Source: Streptococcus cristatus
Lineage (GTDB): Bacteria > Bacillota > Bacilli > Lactobacillales > Streptococcaceae
Direction: 5' to 3'
Assembly: GCF_003943465.1 (NCBI RefSeq)
Contig: NZ_RJPR01000010.1
Coordinates: 1-64,000 of the forward strand
DNA length: 64,000 nt
Part shown: one piece after another, positions 38,243 to 48,748 of the stretch
Layout: each line of letters opens with the position of its first letter
How positions within the stretch are numbered: position 1 is the first letter of the stretch
Made by a program: the position numbers and the translations under genes
The notes under the pieces: model-generated
What the model was told of the DNA's origin: nothing
The model's database searches: none
Seen by the model: only the letters and a program-made list of their open reading frames with translations

Positions 38243-38283
38243 CCCCTTTTTCCATTTTTAGAGACTGACAACAGAAAAAGGGG
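38243..38283 (-). terminator. Attenuator-like hairpin between satA and satB
   Basis: Perfect 10-bp stem CCCCTTTTTC/GAAAAAGGGG followed by TATTTTGTT on the minus strand. Such elements commonly keep binding-protein mRNA in excess over permease mRNA. Confidence 0.65.
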
Positions 38284-38299
38284 CGGATTTTAAACTTGC

Positions 38300-39667
<1,368 letters not shown>

Positions 39668-39681
39668 TTACCTGCCTATTG

Positions 39682-39722
39682 GAGAGTGGGACGGACCTAT
39701 TTCATTAGGCGCCCCAGCCTCG
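39682..39722. repeat. Short relative of the dispersed hairpin repeat
   Basis: GAGAGTGGGAC at the left and CCCAGCCTC at the right are the two ends of the ~175-bp repeat, with only about 20 bp between. It looks like an internally deleted or minimal copy, and it can fold as one hairpin followed by GTTTTT on the plus strand. Confidence 0.65.
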
Positions 39723-39860
39723 TTTTTCCTGTGTTATTCCTCTGGACAAGCGTCCACCTATATTTGATTAAAATCCTAAACTTTTAAAAGTACAATCACT
39801 CCTTCTCTGTGACCTTTCTTTTATCCTAAAATAAAGTCAGTCAGTTCATTTTAGGTTGTT

Positions 39861-40997
39861 TTACAAAGTAATTCGTTTTTGAGTCTCACTATCAAACAGA
39901 TGACTCTTAGGTAGTTTGAAGGTGAAGCGAAGCTTCGAACCTGGCTCCAGATAATTGGAAGCATCTACCTTGGCTGAAAACTCTTGGCTGCCCACCTTAC
40001 AGTAGAGCACTGAGTCACTACCCAGCAACTCTGACACGACAACTTCCGCATCGACCACATCACCAGGGAAAGTATCTTCTACAATCAAGTCGGCTGAGAT
40101 ATCCTCTGGTCGGATACCCAAGATAACTTTCTTACCTTGGTAGCCCTTTTCTGTCAAAAGCTTCTCTTGACCACCTGTCAGGGTAAGATTGAGTTGATCA
40201 CCATCAGTCAGTTGATGACCAGATACCATCACTTCAAAGAAGTTCATAGCTGGACTGCCGATAAAGCCCGCAACAAACTTATTCGCTGGTTCATTGTAAA
40301 GCTCTTGCGGAGTTCCGACTTGCTCGATACGACCGATAGTTCCCGTGCCCGCTTCATTTTTCGTCGCTGACATGATAACAATGCGGTCGGCCAAGGTCAT
40401 TGCCTCGGTTTGGTCGTGGGTAACGTAGATGGTTGTTGCTCCGATACGGCGGTGGATTTTGGCAATCTCAGCACGCATGGACACCCGCAGTTTCGCATCC
40501 AAGTTTGACAAAGGTTCATCCATCAGGAAAACCTTGGCATCTCGGACGATGGCCCGTCCCATAGCTACCCGTTGACGTTGACCACCAGACAAGTCCGCTG
40601 GTTTGCGGTCTAGAAACTCTTTCAAACCAAGGATTTCAGCTGCTTCTTGCACCCGTTTGTCGATATCTTCCTTGCTGTACTTGCGCAGTTTCAATCCGAA
40701 CGCCATGTTGTCATAGACTGTCATGTGTGGATAGAGGGCATAGTTCTGGAAAACCATGGCAATATCACGATCCTTGGGAGCAATATCATTGACTAATGTC
40801 TCATCAATGTAGAGCTCGCCCTCAGTGATGTCCTCCAGTCCCGCAATCATACGCAGCGTTGTGGATTTCCCACATCCAGAAGGGCCAACAAAGACGATAA
40901 ATTCTTTGTCTTTGATTTGCAAGTCGAAATTTTCTACAGAGTAGAAATCACTATTAGGATATTTTTTGTAGAGCTTATTTAACTTTAAGGTCGTCAT
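39861..40997 (-). CDS. msmK: Sugar ABC transporter ATPase, MsmK/UgpC type
   Basis: 378 residues. Walker A GPSGCGKST, signature LSGGQRQRVAMGRA, Walker B VFLMDEPLSNLDAKLR, then a C-terminal OB-fold regulatory domain (about 240-378). It powers satBC and probably other family-1 sugar transporters. In S. pneumoniae a single MsmK serves several importers from a distant locus; here it lies in the nan cluster. Confidence 0.9.
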   Translation of the reverse strand: MTTLKLNKLYKKYPNSDFYSVENFDLQIKDKEFIVFVGPSGCGKSTTLRMIAGLEDITEGELYIDETLVNDIAPKDRDIAMVFQNYALYPHMTVYDNMAFGLKLRKYSKEDIDKRVQEAAEILGLKEFLDRKPADLSGGQRQRVAMGRAIVRDAKVFLMDEPLSNLDAKLRVSMRAEIAKIHRRIGATTIYVTHDQTEAMTLADRIVIMSATKNEAGTGTIGRIEQVGTPQELYNEPANKFVAGFIGSPAMNFFEVMVSGHQLTDGDQLNLTLTGGQEKLLTEKGYQGKKVILGIRPEDISADLIVEDTFPGDVVDAEVVVSELLGSDSVLYCKVGSQEFSAKVDASNYLEPGSKLRFTFKLPKSHLFDSETQKRITL

Positions 40998-41011
40998 TGC
41001 TTTACCTCACT

Positions 41012-41710
41012 TTATTTTACTGCTGCAACGAAACGCTCGGTGATTTCCTTTGGTCGAGTAATGGCTCCGCCTACTACAATACCGCGGACACCTAAATCAT
41101 GGATTTGCTTGGCTTGATCTGGATAATGAATCTTGCCCTCAGCAATCACATCTACCTCCGCATCACAGAGCTTCTTGACCAGTTCAAAGTCTGGTCCGTC
41201 TACCTTAGGACTGTAGGAAGTGTAGCCTGATAAGGTTGTACCGACAAAGTCAACCCCAGCTGCTACAGCTGCCAGGCCTTCCTCAAAGGTACTGATGTCA
41301 GCCATCAGCAGTTGCTGCGGATATTTCTTCTTGACTTGGCGGATAAAGTCCTCAATCTTCAAACCATCATAGCGTTCCCGCTGGGTGCAGTCCAGAGCGA
41401 TGACCTCGATATCAAGGGCAGCCAGCTCATCCACTTCCCGCATGGTCGCAGTGATAAAAGGCTCCTGTGGTGGATAGTCCCGTTTGATAATCCCGATAAT
41501 CGGGAGCTTGGTTACTTCCTTAATCTCCTTGATGTCTCGCACGCTGTTGGCTCGAATACCAACTGCCCCGCCCTCTTCAGCCGCCTTGACCAAGAGAGGA
41601 ATGACACCGCCAGCCTCCGTATAGAGGGGCTCATGAGGCAGAGCTTGACAGGAAACGATAATGCCATCTTTGATTTTTGCAATTAATTGATCTTTGCTAA
41701 TCTGTGACAT
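41012..41710 (-). CDS. nanE: N-acetylmannosamine-6-phosphate 2-epimerase
   Basis: 232 residues, a TIM barrel with [25 protein letters not shown] (catalytic Lys) and [15 protein letters not shown]. It converts ManNAc-6-P to GlcNAc-6-P. It is first gene behind a promoter that overlaps a cre site, 15 bp ahead of msmK. Confidence 0.95.
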   Translation of the reverse strand: MSQISKDQLIAKIKDGIIVSCQALPHEPLYTEAGGVIPLLVKAAEEGGAVGIRANSVRDIKEIKEVTKLPIIGIIKRDYPPQEPFITATMREVDELAALDIEVIALDCTQRERYDGLKIEDFIRQVKKKYPQQLLMADISTFEEGLAAVAAGVDFVGTTLSGYTSYSPKVDGPDFELVKKLCDAEVDVIAEGKIHYPDQAKQIHDLGVRGIVVGGAITRPKEITERFVAAVK

Positions 41711-41758
41711 AAATAATCTCTCCTTTTTCTATGTTTTCTCCGTTCTTTTTATAATGTC

Positions 41759-41788
41759 ATTATATACAAAAAATAAAGCGCTTTCAAT
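41759..41788 (-). promoter_or_regulatory. nanE promoter with overlapping cre site
   Basis: TTGAAA (41782-41787), 17 nt, TATAAT (41759-41764). The -35 lies inside TTGAAAGCGCTTTA, a near-consensus CcpA site (41774-41787), so glucose repression by direct occlusion is expected. Confidence 0.85.
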
Positions 41789-41913
41789 AAGTTTTGAGAT
41801 TTAGATTTTAGTTTCTAAAAACCGACTTCCTTTCTTAAAAGCTGAAACTACTTTCAGGATTAGAAGTGTTTCTACAAAAAAGTTACTATAGATTTTTGAA
41901 TATTTATCATAAA

Positions 41914-41942
41914 AAGCCTGAGATTATACTAACCTCAGGCTT
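41914..41942 (-). terminator. Terminator of the esterase gene
   Basis: Stem AAGCCTGAG/CTCAGGCTT with TTTTTATG on the minus-strand 3' side. Confidence 0.8.
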
Positions 41943-41968
41943 GGTTTCTTTCTTGCTACTATCTATTT

Positions 41969-42967
41969 TTACCAATCTTTAAAAGCTTCCAGCAAAGAAG
42001 GATGGTCAATCTTTGAACCACAAAGCCAGTTGAAGACCCTATCATTGACATAGACATTCATGGCTTCATGCTCGTACTCTGGCATGAGATGGTGCTCCTT
42101 AGTACACTCCAGCCGGTTGTAAATCGCAAACTGGGTAATCGGATAACAAACATCGTCAGCCAGTCCTGTTATCATCCGCACGCTCCCTTGAATGCGGTGA
42201 GCCATATTTTTCACATCGATATAGGACAAGGTCTGAATAATCTCATCCTCCGTTTCGTGGAAAGGATCGTGGAACTTAAAATAACGAAAGAGCTCATCAT
42301 AGGCCTCGCTGGTATTGCCAATCTCCAGTACCCTCCGGAAGTCTGACAAGAAAGGATAGATAGCTACTATCTGCTTAATGCGCGGATTGAGAGCCGCTGC
42401 CACCAAAGCCAAGGCTCCGCCCTGAGAAGCACCATAACTGGATAGATGCTCCTCGTCCACAAGGTCCAAACTCGCCACAATCTCAACCAAGCTGTAAATA
42501 TCTAGATAGACATCTTTATAAAAGAGACGCTCTGGTCCATCCACTGCCCCACGGATAATCTGACCCTTGACCGTATTGCCCCTTACAGGCACCCCTCCAT
42601 CCAAAGAATAGCCTGACTGGCCGCGTACATCCATAGATACAACACCATAGCCAGCAACCGTATAAGCTAGCATATCGGACCAATCCCAGCCACGCCCCAT
42701 ATAACCGTGGAAATGAAAGATAATCGGAACTTTTTTACTCGATTTGGGAAGGACTATACGAGCATAGGTTCGCCCTTGATTCGTCCCCTCAAAAACTAGC
42801 TCATGGCAGGTCACCCCAGCGATTTGAAAGTCTTTTTCAATCAGCTGATAGTCCGGCAAGCCACTCAAACTGCTAATCTGACGATCCCAAAAAGCATCAA
42901 AATCCGCTGGAACTTCATCTCTGCCTTTGTAAGCCTTTGCTTCTGCTAATAAATCTGGATTGCGCAT
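41969..42967 (-). CDS. AXE1/cephalosporin-C-deacetylase-like esterase (CE7)
   Basis: 332 residues, alpha/beta hydrolase. The nucleophile Ser is in SYGASQGGALAL, with GLADDVCYP (Asp) and EYEHEAMN (His); the oxyanion region is FHFHGYMGRGWDW. It deacetylates small acetylated sugars. A homologue also sits by the nan genes of S. pneumoniae, so O-acetylated sialic acids or amino sugars are possible substrates. The ATG at 42967 has GGAGG 5 nt upstream. Confidence 0.87.
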   Translation of the reverse strand: MRNPDLLAEAKAYKGRDEVPADFDAFWDRQISSLSGLPDYQLIEKDFQIAGVTCHELVFEGTNQGRTYARIVLPKSSKKVPIIFHFHGYMGRGWDWSDMLAYTVAGYGVVSMDVRGQSGYSLDGGVPVRGNTVKGQIIRGAVDGPERLFYKDVYLDIYSLVEIVASLDLVDEEHLSSYGASQGGALALVAAALNPRIKQIVAIYPFLSDFRRVLEIGNTSEAYDELFRYFKFHDPFHETEDEIIQTLSYIDVKNMAHRIQGSVRMITGLADDVCYPITQFAIYNRLECTKEHHLMPEYEHEAMNVYVNDRVFNWLCGSKIDHPSLLEAFKDW

Positions 42968-42981
42968 CTCATCCTCCAACA

Positions 42982-43037
42982 CTATTATTTTTGTAAACCC
43001 TTACAAAAATAATAGCACAGTGCCTTCCCTTTTTCAA
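42982..43037 (-). promoter_or_regulatory. Esterase promoter with a perfect 15-bp inverted-repeat operator
   Basis: TTGAAA (43032-43037), 17 nt, TATTAT (43009-43014). Starting at the -10 is the inverted repeat CTATTATTTTTGTAA/TTACAAAAATAATAG (42982-42996 and 43001-43015, 4-nt centre), covering the start site. This is the geometry of a repressor operator. Confidence 0.65.
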
Positions 43038-43111
43038 TCCTTTGCAATATTAAGAATTTAATTTCTGTTTTTGCTGTGATTCTTTTTCTTTTTGAAACTA
43101 GTTTCAAAAAT

Positions 43112-43134
43112 AGGTCGGAGAAGTTCCCTGACCT
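43112..43134. terminator. Terminator of the peptide-transport operon
   Basis: Stem AGGTC/GACCT, with ATTTTT on the minus strand and CTTTTTT on the plus strand. Beside it is a perfect 22-bp palindrome (43089-43110, TTTTTGAAACT/AGTTTCAAAAA). Confidence 0.6.
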
Positions 43135-43194
43135 CTTTTTTGAGATTACATTATTAAAAACAAAGAAAGCGAGGTGAACAAAGAATCACACCTT

Positions 43195-44910
43195 TCAACC
43201 TGCTCTTTGTACATTTGATAAAAATTCTTGATAGAGTTGATTTCTAAGTAGCAACTGATGATGAGTTCCTTGATCCACAATCTGTCCAGTTTTATCCAAA
43301 ACAAGAATCGAATCTGCTTTCTTGACTGTATGCAAACGATGTGCAATCGTCATGCGTGTTTTACCTGCTGTCAACTTATCAATTGCTTTACTGATTCTTT
43401 GTTCTGTCACACTGTCTAAACTGGCTGTTACTTCATCTAATAGATATATTGGATGCTCCAGCAATAAAGCCCTCGCAATATTAAAACGTTGCTTTTGCCC
43501 CTCGGACAACCCAGTACCACTATCAGAAATTTCCGTATCTAAACCTTTGTCTAAATCCCTTATCAAAGATACCAAACCCAATTCTTCTAAGACTTCATTC
43601 ATCCGTTCTTCTGAGACGATTTTATTTTTCCCATAGAGAAGATTTTCCCTGATCGTTCCATGAAACAAGGTATTATCTTGAGGAATATAAGCTACCATAT
43701 TTCTCAGCTGCTCCTCAGATAAGTCTGCTAAGTTCTGACTTCCAATGAGAATCTCTCCCTTATAATCTTGATAGAATTTCATCAATAGAGCAAAAATAGT
43801 CGATTTCCCTGCACCACTTGGTCCAACAATTGCAGTATGCTGTCCCGCTTGAATATTGACGGATAAATCGTTTAAGACATTTTCCTGATCATAAGAAAAA
43901 TTAACATTCTTCATGATGATACTCGATCCAGATAGTTCTAATCCTTTTTCTCCTCCTACTTCTTTGTCTAACTCTACCATCTCCATGAGACGATTTGAAA
44001 CACTCTGAAACTCTGTCCAATCCGTCATAGATTCAGAGATATCTGTGATGGGGTCAATCAACCGTGTCAGATAAAGAACAAAAGTCATCAGAGTACTCAT
44101 GGTCATATTGTCTTTAGAGACTTCCAAACCAGCTACCACCAATAGTAAAATGATAAAGGTCATGGTCAGCCCATTTGATAAGGTATTCTGAATAGAGGAC
44201 AAGCCGATAATCTTTTTAAAGTTGTGGGTTAATTGATTAAAAAAGTGAGCCATGGATTCTTCTTCACTCTTTTCGCCATTGAAGGATTTCATCAAACGGA
44301 TATGAGTGAAACGATGACTAATTCGACCAGAAATGTCTCCCAGCCCTTCTTGATAGTTTGTGTAGTGACTTTCTAGCCGATGATTTATCGGAATGATTAC
44401 AAATAATAAAATCGGAAATAGCAAGAAAGACAGTAACGTCAAGGGCAGACTGATATTTACTAGAAAATAGAGAGAACCCATAATCACAATCCCATTTAAA
44501 ATAAGATTTGGCAATACCGATGTGATAAAGTTCAAAATAACAGACATATCATTTGTTAGCCGACTAGCTACATCACCCGATGGATGATTTTCTAGTTCCT
44601 TGACAGAGGTTACTAACAGGGAGGCATATATATGCTTTTGGAGCTTGTTTACAGCTTGACTGCCACACAAGCCGATCACATAGCGTGACAAAGCTTGGAC
44701 AGAAAACACGAGCAAGAGCGATGCGATGGAGACCGCTATTGTTATTGGGTTAGATATGAGCGTGATTAAAAATTCTTCATTCAGTAAGTTCCCCATAAAT
44801 TGTGGAATAAATAAACTCATAATCGTTCCAATAAAGCTCAATCCTAAGCCAAAAAGAAATTTTGGCTTATTGAGGTACTTGATAATCAACTTTAAGAGTT
44901 TTTTGTCCAT
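43195..44910 (-). CDS. Fused ABC exporter (six-TM plus ATPase), peptide-system type
   Basis: 571 residues. Residues about 1-310 form six membrane helices; about 330-571 form the ATPase with Walker A GPSGAGKST, signature GLSEGQKQRFNIARA and Walker B YLLDEVTASLD. No N-terminal C39 peptidase is present, so it cannot trim double-glycine leaders. It is the last gene of the unit that follows the peptide array, 2 bp after a permease gene. Export of the array peptides, or resistance to them, is inferred from position. Confidence 0.85.
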   Translation of the reverse strand: MDKKLLKLIIKYLNKPKFLFGLGLSFIGTIMSLFIPQFMGNLLNEEFLITLISNPITIAVSIASLLLVFSVQALSRYVIGLCGSQAVNKLQKHIYASLLVTSVKELENHPSGDVASRLTNDMSVILNFITSVLPNLILNGIVIMGSLYFLVNISLPLTLLSFLLFPILLFVIIPINHRLESHYTNYQEGLGDISGRISHRFTHIRLMKSFNGEKSEEESMAHFFNQLTHNFKKIIGLSSIQNTLSNGLTMTFIILLLVVAGLEVSKDNMTMSTLMTFVLYLTRLIDPITDISESMTDWTEFQSVSNRLMEMVELDKEVGGEKGLELSGSSIIMKNVNFSYDQENVLNDLSVNIQAGQHTAIVGPSGAGKSTIFALLMKFYQDYKGEILIGSQNLADLSEEQLRNMVAYIPQDNTLFHGTIRENLLYGKNKIVSEERMNEVLEELGLVSLIRDLDKGLDTEISDSGTGLSEGQKQRFNIARALLLEHPIYLLDEVTASLDSVTEQRISKAIDKLTAGKTRMTIAHRLHTVKKADSILVLDKTGQIVDQGTHHQLLLRNQLYQEFLSNVQRAG

Positions 44911-44912
44911 CC

Positions 44913-45686
44913 TTAAAACTCCAGACTTTTAAATTTTTTTATACTTAAGGTGTTCAAAACAAGACCATAGACTGCCGTTACCGTCACTGGCCCAACCAAT
45001 CCAATCCAGATGTTTTCAACTGTCTGCATAAACTGCTGGTAACCTGTTGGCAAGAGTGCTGCAATTGGGCCCCCTATCGCTGATAGAATCATCATTGTTA
45101 CTGTCAATACAATGGCAATTGTCATAGTTGTCCCAGTCCCAAAACGTAAAGAGGCAAAGGATGCTACAGAAATAGCTAAAACTCCTTTTAAGAATACTGT
45201 GAAAATACTAACCATCTCTAACAAAGTATAGTAAAGTGTATCCGATACAATTTGAGTTGTCCCAAACTCCATATGTACGACTCGTGTGTAATGAACAAGC
45301 AAAGAAGAAGCAAAAAATAATGCAAAATAAATAGAAAGAATAAGGAGAAGACTGAAATATTTTGAGAAGTAAATAGATTTTCTATCAATATCCTTGTAGA
45401 GAAACATCGTATGATCATCCGTTTCTCTCCTGAAAACAGAAATTGTCAAAAAGTATAGGGCTAAAGTCGGCAAAATCATCATATCCATCGAATTAAGCAT
45501 CATATCTGCAAAGTCAATGTAGGCAACCTTACTACCATCCGCATTTGCAATTTGCATAAAATTAGACTCTCCAAAGAAAGAAGCCGCTAAATAAACGAGT
45601 GGATAAAAACTAAAAGCAAGAAAAATTTTCGTTTCTTTTCGCTTCCAGACCGATTCAAATACTGCCGAAAAAATATTCTTCATCAT
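44913..45686 (-). CDS. ABC-2-type permease B of the peptide module
   Basis: 257 residues with six hydrophobic segments and the N-terminal amphipathic start NIFSAVFESVWKRKETKIFLAF. This start is similar in style to that of the other permease (KAIFKSVFNRRDVKIFLIF), so the two are distant paralogues. It overlaps the ATPase gene by 1 bp. It would form a two-permease transporter with the ATPase encoded just upstream. Confidence 0.8.
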   Translation of the reverse strand: MMKNIFSAVFESVWKRKETKIFLAFSFYPLVYLAASFFGESNFMQIANADGSKVAYIDFADMMLNSMDMMILPTLALYFLTISVFRRETDDHTMFLYKDIDRKSIYFSKYFSLLLILSIYFALFFASSLLVHYTRVVHMEFGTTQIVSDTLYYTLLEMVSIFTVFLKGVLAISVASFASLRFGTGTTMTIAIVLTVTMMILSAIGGPIAALLPTGYQQFMQTVENIWIGLVGPVTVTAVYGLVLNTLSIKKFKSLEF

Positions 45687-46558
45687 TATCCTTTCATAAA
45701 TACTTCCTTGAGATGATTTTCTTTGACATCAATCGATTCAATCATATCATTCTCCGCAAGAACCTTAAAGATTTCATTTAAAGTAGAGCGACTACTAGCT
45801 GTAGAAATGTCCAATAGCCTACCCTCAAGCATCACATCAGATGATAAGTAACTGTCTAGTAATGCAGTATTTGCGCTAGGATGTAGGTGAACAACTACAC
45901 TTGGCTGCTCTTTCCCTTCAAACGAATCCACCAATTTCCCACCTTCAATATATACATATCGATTACACAAGGCCTCTAACTCACCTAACTGATGACTTGA
46001 AATCAACATAGAAATCTGACGTTCACTTGACCACTGTTTCAAAATATCAATTAATTTTTGAACACCAATAGGATCTAAGCCAACAAACGGCTCATCTAGA
46101 ATCAGAAAATCAGGTTCTGCTACTAAAGCAATCGCTAAAGCTGTCCGTTGTTTCATCCCAAACGAGAAACCTTTCGGTTTACGGTTGCGAGCTTCCCAAA
46201 GTTCTACTAAACGAAGTGTTTTTTCGATATTTGAGTACCATTCCTGCTTCCCGTGTAATTTGAGATAAAATTTTAAATTATCCATCACAGACATTTCTGG
46301 GTAGAAAACTGGATCAATCATAATCCCAAAATCTTCCAATACATTATCTTTGCTATTAATATCAATACCTCTATAGGTTATTGTCCCAGATGTTGGTCGT
46401 TGAGATTTTGCCATCATTTTCATCAAAGTCGATTTTCCGGCTCCATTCTTACCAATTAAACCAACAATTTCTCCTTTCCCAATTTCAAGAGAGACGTCTG
46501 ATAGAGAATAAAAATCATTTCCTTTAAACTTTTTTGACAGATTTTCAATTTTAAGCAT
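45686..46558 (-). CDS. ABC transporter ATPase of the peptide module
   Basis: 290 residues. Walker A GKNGAGKST, signature FSFGMKQRTALAIAL, Walker B FLILDEPFVGLD. It is the BcrA/SkfE-like type seen in bacteriocin immunity and export pumps. Its start overlaps the preceding small membrane gene by 8 bp, so translation is coupled. Confidence 0.88.
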   Translation of the reverse strand: MLKIENLSKKFKGNDFYSLSDVSLEIGKGEIVGLIGKNGAGKSTLMKMMAKSQRPTSGTITYRGIDINSKDNVLEDFGIMIDPVFYPEMSVMDNLKFYLKLHGKQEWYSNIEKTLRLVELWEARNRKPKGFSFGMKQRTALAIALVAEPDFLILDEPFVGLDPIGVQKLIDILKQWSSERQISMLISSHQLGELEALCNRYVYIEGGKLVDSFEGKEQPSVVVHLHPSANTALLDSYLSSDVMLEGRLLDISTASSRSTLNEIFKVLAENDMIESIDVKENHLKEVFMKG

Positions 46559-46970
46559 GTTTTACCCCCTTACTGGAAACCTTATTTGAAATAAAATGCG
46601 ATGCTAATGACACTCCGTAAAATAGCAAACTAATAAACAAAATCTGTGAACCATCAAATAAGTTCAGTGCAATATCTAGTTGCATATCTTCATCTGATAT
46701 CATATTCATCTGAGCAAACTCTATCCAAGTACCATTTGATGAGGTCAGGTAAGCAAATAAAAGATACGCAGCCACTGATACAGTTGGTAAAACAAGAGCT
46801 GTCCAAAATTTCCATTCTCCTTTTTGAACTTTATAAACGATAAAATTCAAGAGTAAAGGAAGTGCATAAATAACTAATAAAACTAAAGGTACTGATAAAA
46901 AAGGTAGTAGGTAACTTGTAGCAAGTGCCAACACTGCATAAATCACAACAGCAAATAAAAGTAATAACAT
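46551..46970 (-). CDS. Small four-TM membrane protein of the peptide module
   Basis: 139 residues, mostly hydrophobic, with about four membrane segments (MLLLLFAVVIYAVLALATSY near the start) and a basic C-terminus. I do not recognise a family. Placement between the CPBP protease and the ATPase gene suggests an immunity or transporter accessory role. Confidence 0.65.
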   Translation of the reverse strand: MLLLLFAVVIYAVLALATSYLLPFLSVPLVLLVIYALPLLLNFIVYKVQKGEWKFWTALVLPTVSVAAYLLFAYLTSSNGTWIEFAQMNMISDEDMQLDIALNLFDGSQILFISLLFYGVSLASHFISNKVSSKGVKHA

Positions 46971-46984
46971 TTTTTCTCCTTAGA

Positions 46985-47554
46985 TTAAATAATTGATTGA
47001 TAAAGATTGTAAATCCAATGTCCACCGATAGCGTACTCCAAACCAAATTTTGTCGCCAAAATTGAAAATAGAATACCCAGTGGGGTTCTGATGAGTAGAT
47101 TGTCTATCATAGGATAGTTTAGATGAAGTAAAATACCGAATAACAATGACGCAATAATGATTGACCAAAGGCGGGAATAATTGTTTCTCAACACTTTATA
47201 GATGACAAATCGAAATAGAAACTCCTCGCACATAGAAATCACCATTTGATGAAAATACTCATCGCTTTTTAAAAAATAATGATTGACTAGAAAGATAAGC
47301 AAGGCAAGACATAAATAGGACTGCCAGTGAAAAACTACATCTGTTTCCTTTGAGTAGAGACCATATTTCAATGATAAAGTATGAGGAATAAGCATAAATC
47401 CAATTGGCATAAAACAAATGAGGGCAATAAGATAAGACAACTGTAGCTGTTGGCTAAAACTTATAAATACGATAGAAGTTCCTAATGAATAGACTAGAAA
47501 TGCTATACCAATTAAACTGATTGGTGTCATTAAAGATAGAAGATTATATTTCAT
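46985..47554 (-). CDS. CPBP-family intramembrane protease-like protein
   Basis: About 189 residues, six or so membrane segments. The CPBP motif EEFLFR (EExxxR) is followed by FGILLHLNYP with the second-motif His. Such proteins process or give immunity to peptides in several bacteriocin loci. The second of two adjacent ATG codons (47554) is taken because AGGA then lies 6 nt away. Confidence 0.8.
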   Translation of the reverse strand: MKYNLLSLMTPISLIGIAFLVYSLGTSIVFISFSQQLQLSYLIALICFMPIGFMLIPHTLSLKYGLYSKETDVVFHWQSYLCLALLIFLVNHYFLKSDEYFHQMVISMCEEFLFRFVIYKVLRNNYSRLWSIIIASLLFGILLHLNYPMIDNLLIRTPLGILFSILATKFGLEYAIGGHWIYNLYQSII

Positions 47555-47562
47555 CATGTTTC

Positions 47563-48303
47563 CTAAAATTCTATATGTTTAAATTTCTGTTTTCCTTTGA
47601 TGTAAAAGAAGAGTATATAAAGAACTGATATTCCTACCGCAACTAAGCAAGCTAGTGGAAAATTCTCTTGGGACAAGTCTGCATAGCCGTTTGGAAACAA
47701 ATAGTTAATCCCAATCAACACAGGAGCAACTGAGGCAGCTAGCGAAAAGAACACTCCCGTTAAAACTGTTTGAACCGTTTTTGAAGTCACCGAAATCATT
47801 ACTACTAATAGTAGTGTAATCAGATTCAAACTAATAGTAGATAACAATGAAAAAATTGTCGAAAAAATATCTGGAACTTTTTCAGAAATAAAATTAGCAG
47901 GAACAGCCCCTTGTGAGAATAATATACCGTAGTAAGATAGCACACTTGTCATAACCGTTCCTAGTAGAAATAAAACATATACAACTAATAAACTGCCTAA
48001 CTTCGCTTTAAAAATCTGTGAGCGATTGATGTCTTTGTATAGAAATAGAATCCCCGAATCAATTTCATCTTTAAAAACAGAGGATATAACGAGTGAGAAT
48101 AATAAGTTAGGCAATATCAAACGATATTGAGTGCTAATGGTTGTAGCAAGAAACTCTGAAAAATTCCCTGCCAAACCTGTGCTCGTCCCGTCCATAAATT
48201 CTGTTAAAAGTGGAACTAATAAAGGAAGAAGTATAAAAATTAAAAATATCTTAACATCCCTTCTGTTAAAAACAGATTTAAATATTGCTTTAAATAGTGT
48301 CAT
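47563..48303 (-). CDS. ABC-2-type permease A of the peptide module
   Basis: 246 residues, about six membrane helices, starting MTLFKAIFKSVFNRRDVK. Among several in-frame starts the ATG at 48303 is chosen because CAGGAG ends 6 nt before it. It is the first transporter gene after the peptide array, separated from it by the double hairpin region. Confidence 0.78.
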   Translation of the reverse strand: MTLFKAIFKSVFNRRDVKIFLIFILLPLLVPLLTEFMDGTSTGLAGNFSEFLATTISTQYRLILPNLLFSLVISSVFKDEIDSGILFLYKDINRSQIFKAKLGSLLVVYVLFLLGTVMTSVLSYYGILFSQGAVPANFISEKVPDIFSTIFSLLSTISLNLITLLLVVMISVTSKTVQTVLTGVFFSLAASVAPVLIGINYLFPNGYADLSQENFPLACLVAVGISVLYILFFYIKGKQKFKHIEF

Positions 48304-48321
48304 TGTCATCTCCTGATTCAC

Positions 48322-48399
48322 TTATTAATAAAATAGAGCTTAAATAACTTACATTAAGCTCCATTTTATTAATAGTTAATATAAAATTAACTATTAATA
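48322..48399 (-). promoter_or_regulatory. Two overlapping, mutually exclusive hairpins between array and transporter genes
   Basis: In RNA sense the first hairpin pairs ATTAATAGTTAAT with ATTAACTATTAAT (48368-48399). The second pairs about 22 bases of 48354-48375 with 48322-48343 (core AATAAAATGGAGCTTAA, one G-U pair). They share the same central strand, so only one can form. There is no U-run. The second ends 6 nt before the ribosome site of the first permease gene. Confidence 0.6.
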
Positions 48400-48430
48400 A
48401 AACTAAGACCTTCAATTGTATGCTACTTAC

Positions 48431-48523
48431 TTAAATTGCGTGACGGCCACGGGTATAGGTATAACTGATAATACCAAGGTTGATGGTGTTGCGTTTCGAT
48501 GCTTTTTTAATTTGTTTTGCCAT
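48431..48523 (-). CDS. Array peptide, copy 8 (variant)
   Basis: 30 residues. Like copy 1 but with AS at positions 8-9 and HAI at the end, the only copy with a changed C-terminus. It is the last unit before the hairpins. Preceded by TAAGGAGG, 8 nt of spacing. Function unknown. Confidence 0.8.
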   Translation of the reverse strand: MAKQIKKASKRNTINLGIISYTYTRGRHAI

Positions 48524-48536
48524 TTTATGTTCCTCC

Positions 48537-48629
48537 TTAAATTGAATGACGGCCACGGGTATAGGTATAACTGATAATACCGAGGTTAATGGTATTACGT
48601 TTTGATACTTTTTTAATTTGTTTTGCCAT
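48537..48629 (-). CDS. Array peptide, copy 7 (VS variant)
   Basis: 30 residues, VS instead of AP at positions 8-9; otherwise identical to copy 1. Same ribosome site fused to the preceding stop. Confidence 0.8.
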   Translation of the reverse strand: MAKQIKKVSKRNTINLGIISYTYTRGRHSI

Positions 48630-48642
48630 TTTATATTCCTCC

Positions 48643-48735
48643 TTAAATTGAATGACGGCCACGGGTATAGGTGTAGCTGATAATACCGAGGTTAATGGTA
48701 TTACGTTTTGGTGCTTTTTTAATTTGTTTTGCCAT
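48643..48735 (-). CDS. Array peptide, copy 6
   Basis: 30 residues, same protein as copy 1 with different synonymous codons (CTC, AGC, TAC). Ribosome site TAAGGAGG. Confidence 0.82.
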   Translation of the reverse strand: MAKQIKKAPKRNTINLGIISYTYTRGRHSI

Positions 48736-48748
48736 TTTATGTTCCTCC

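Noticed and set aside
43089-43110. 22-bp perfect palindrome as an operator or attachment site
   Set aside because: It sits between the 3' end of the transport operon and the upstream end of the esterase promoter region, next to a terminator. No second copy is seen, so no function is assigned.
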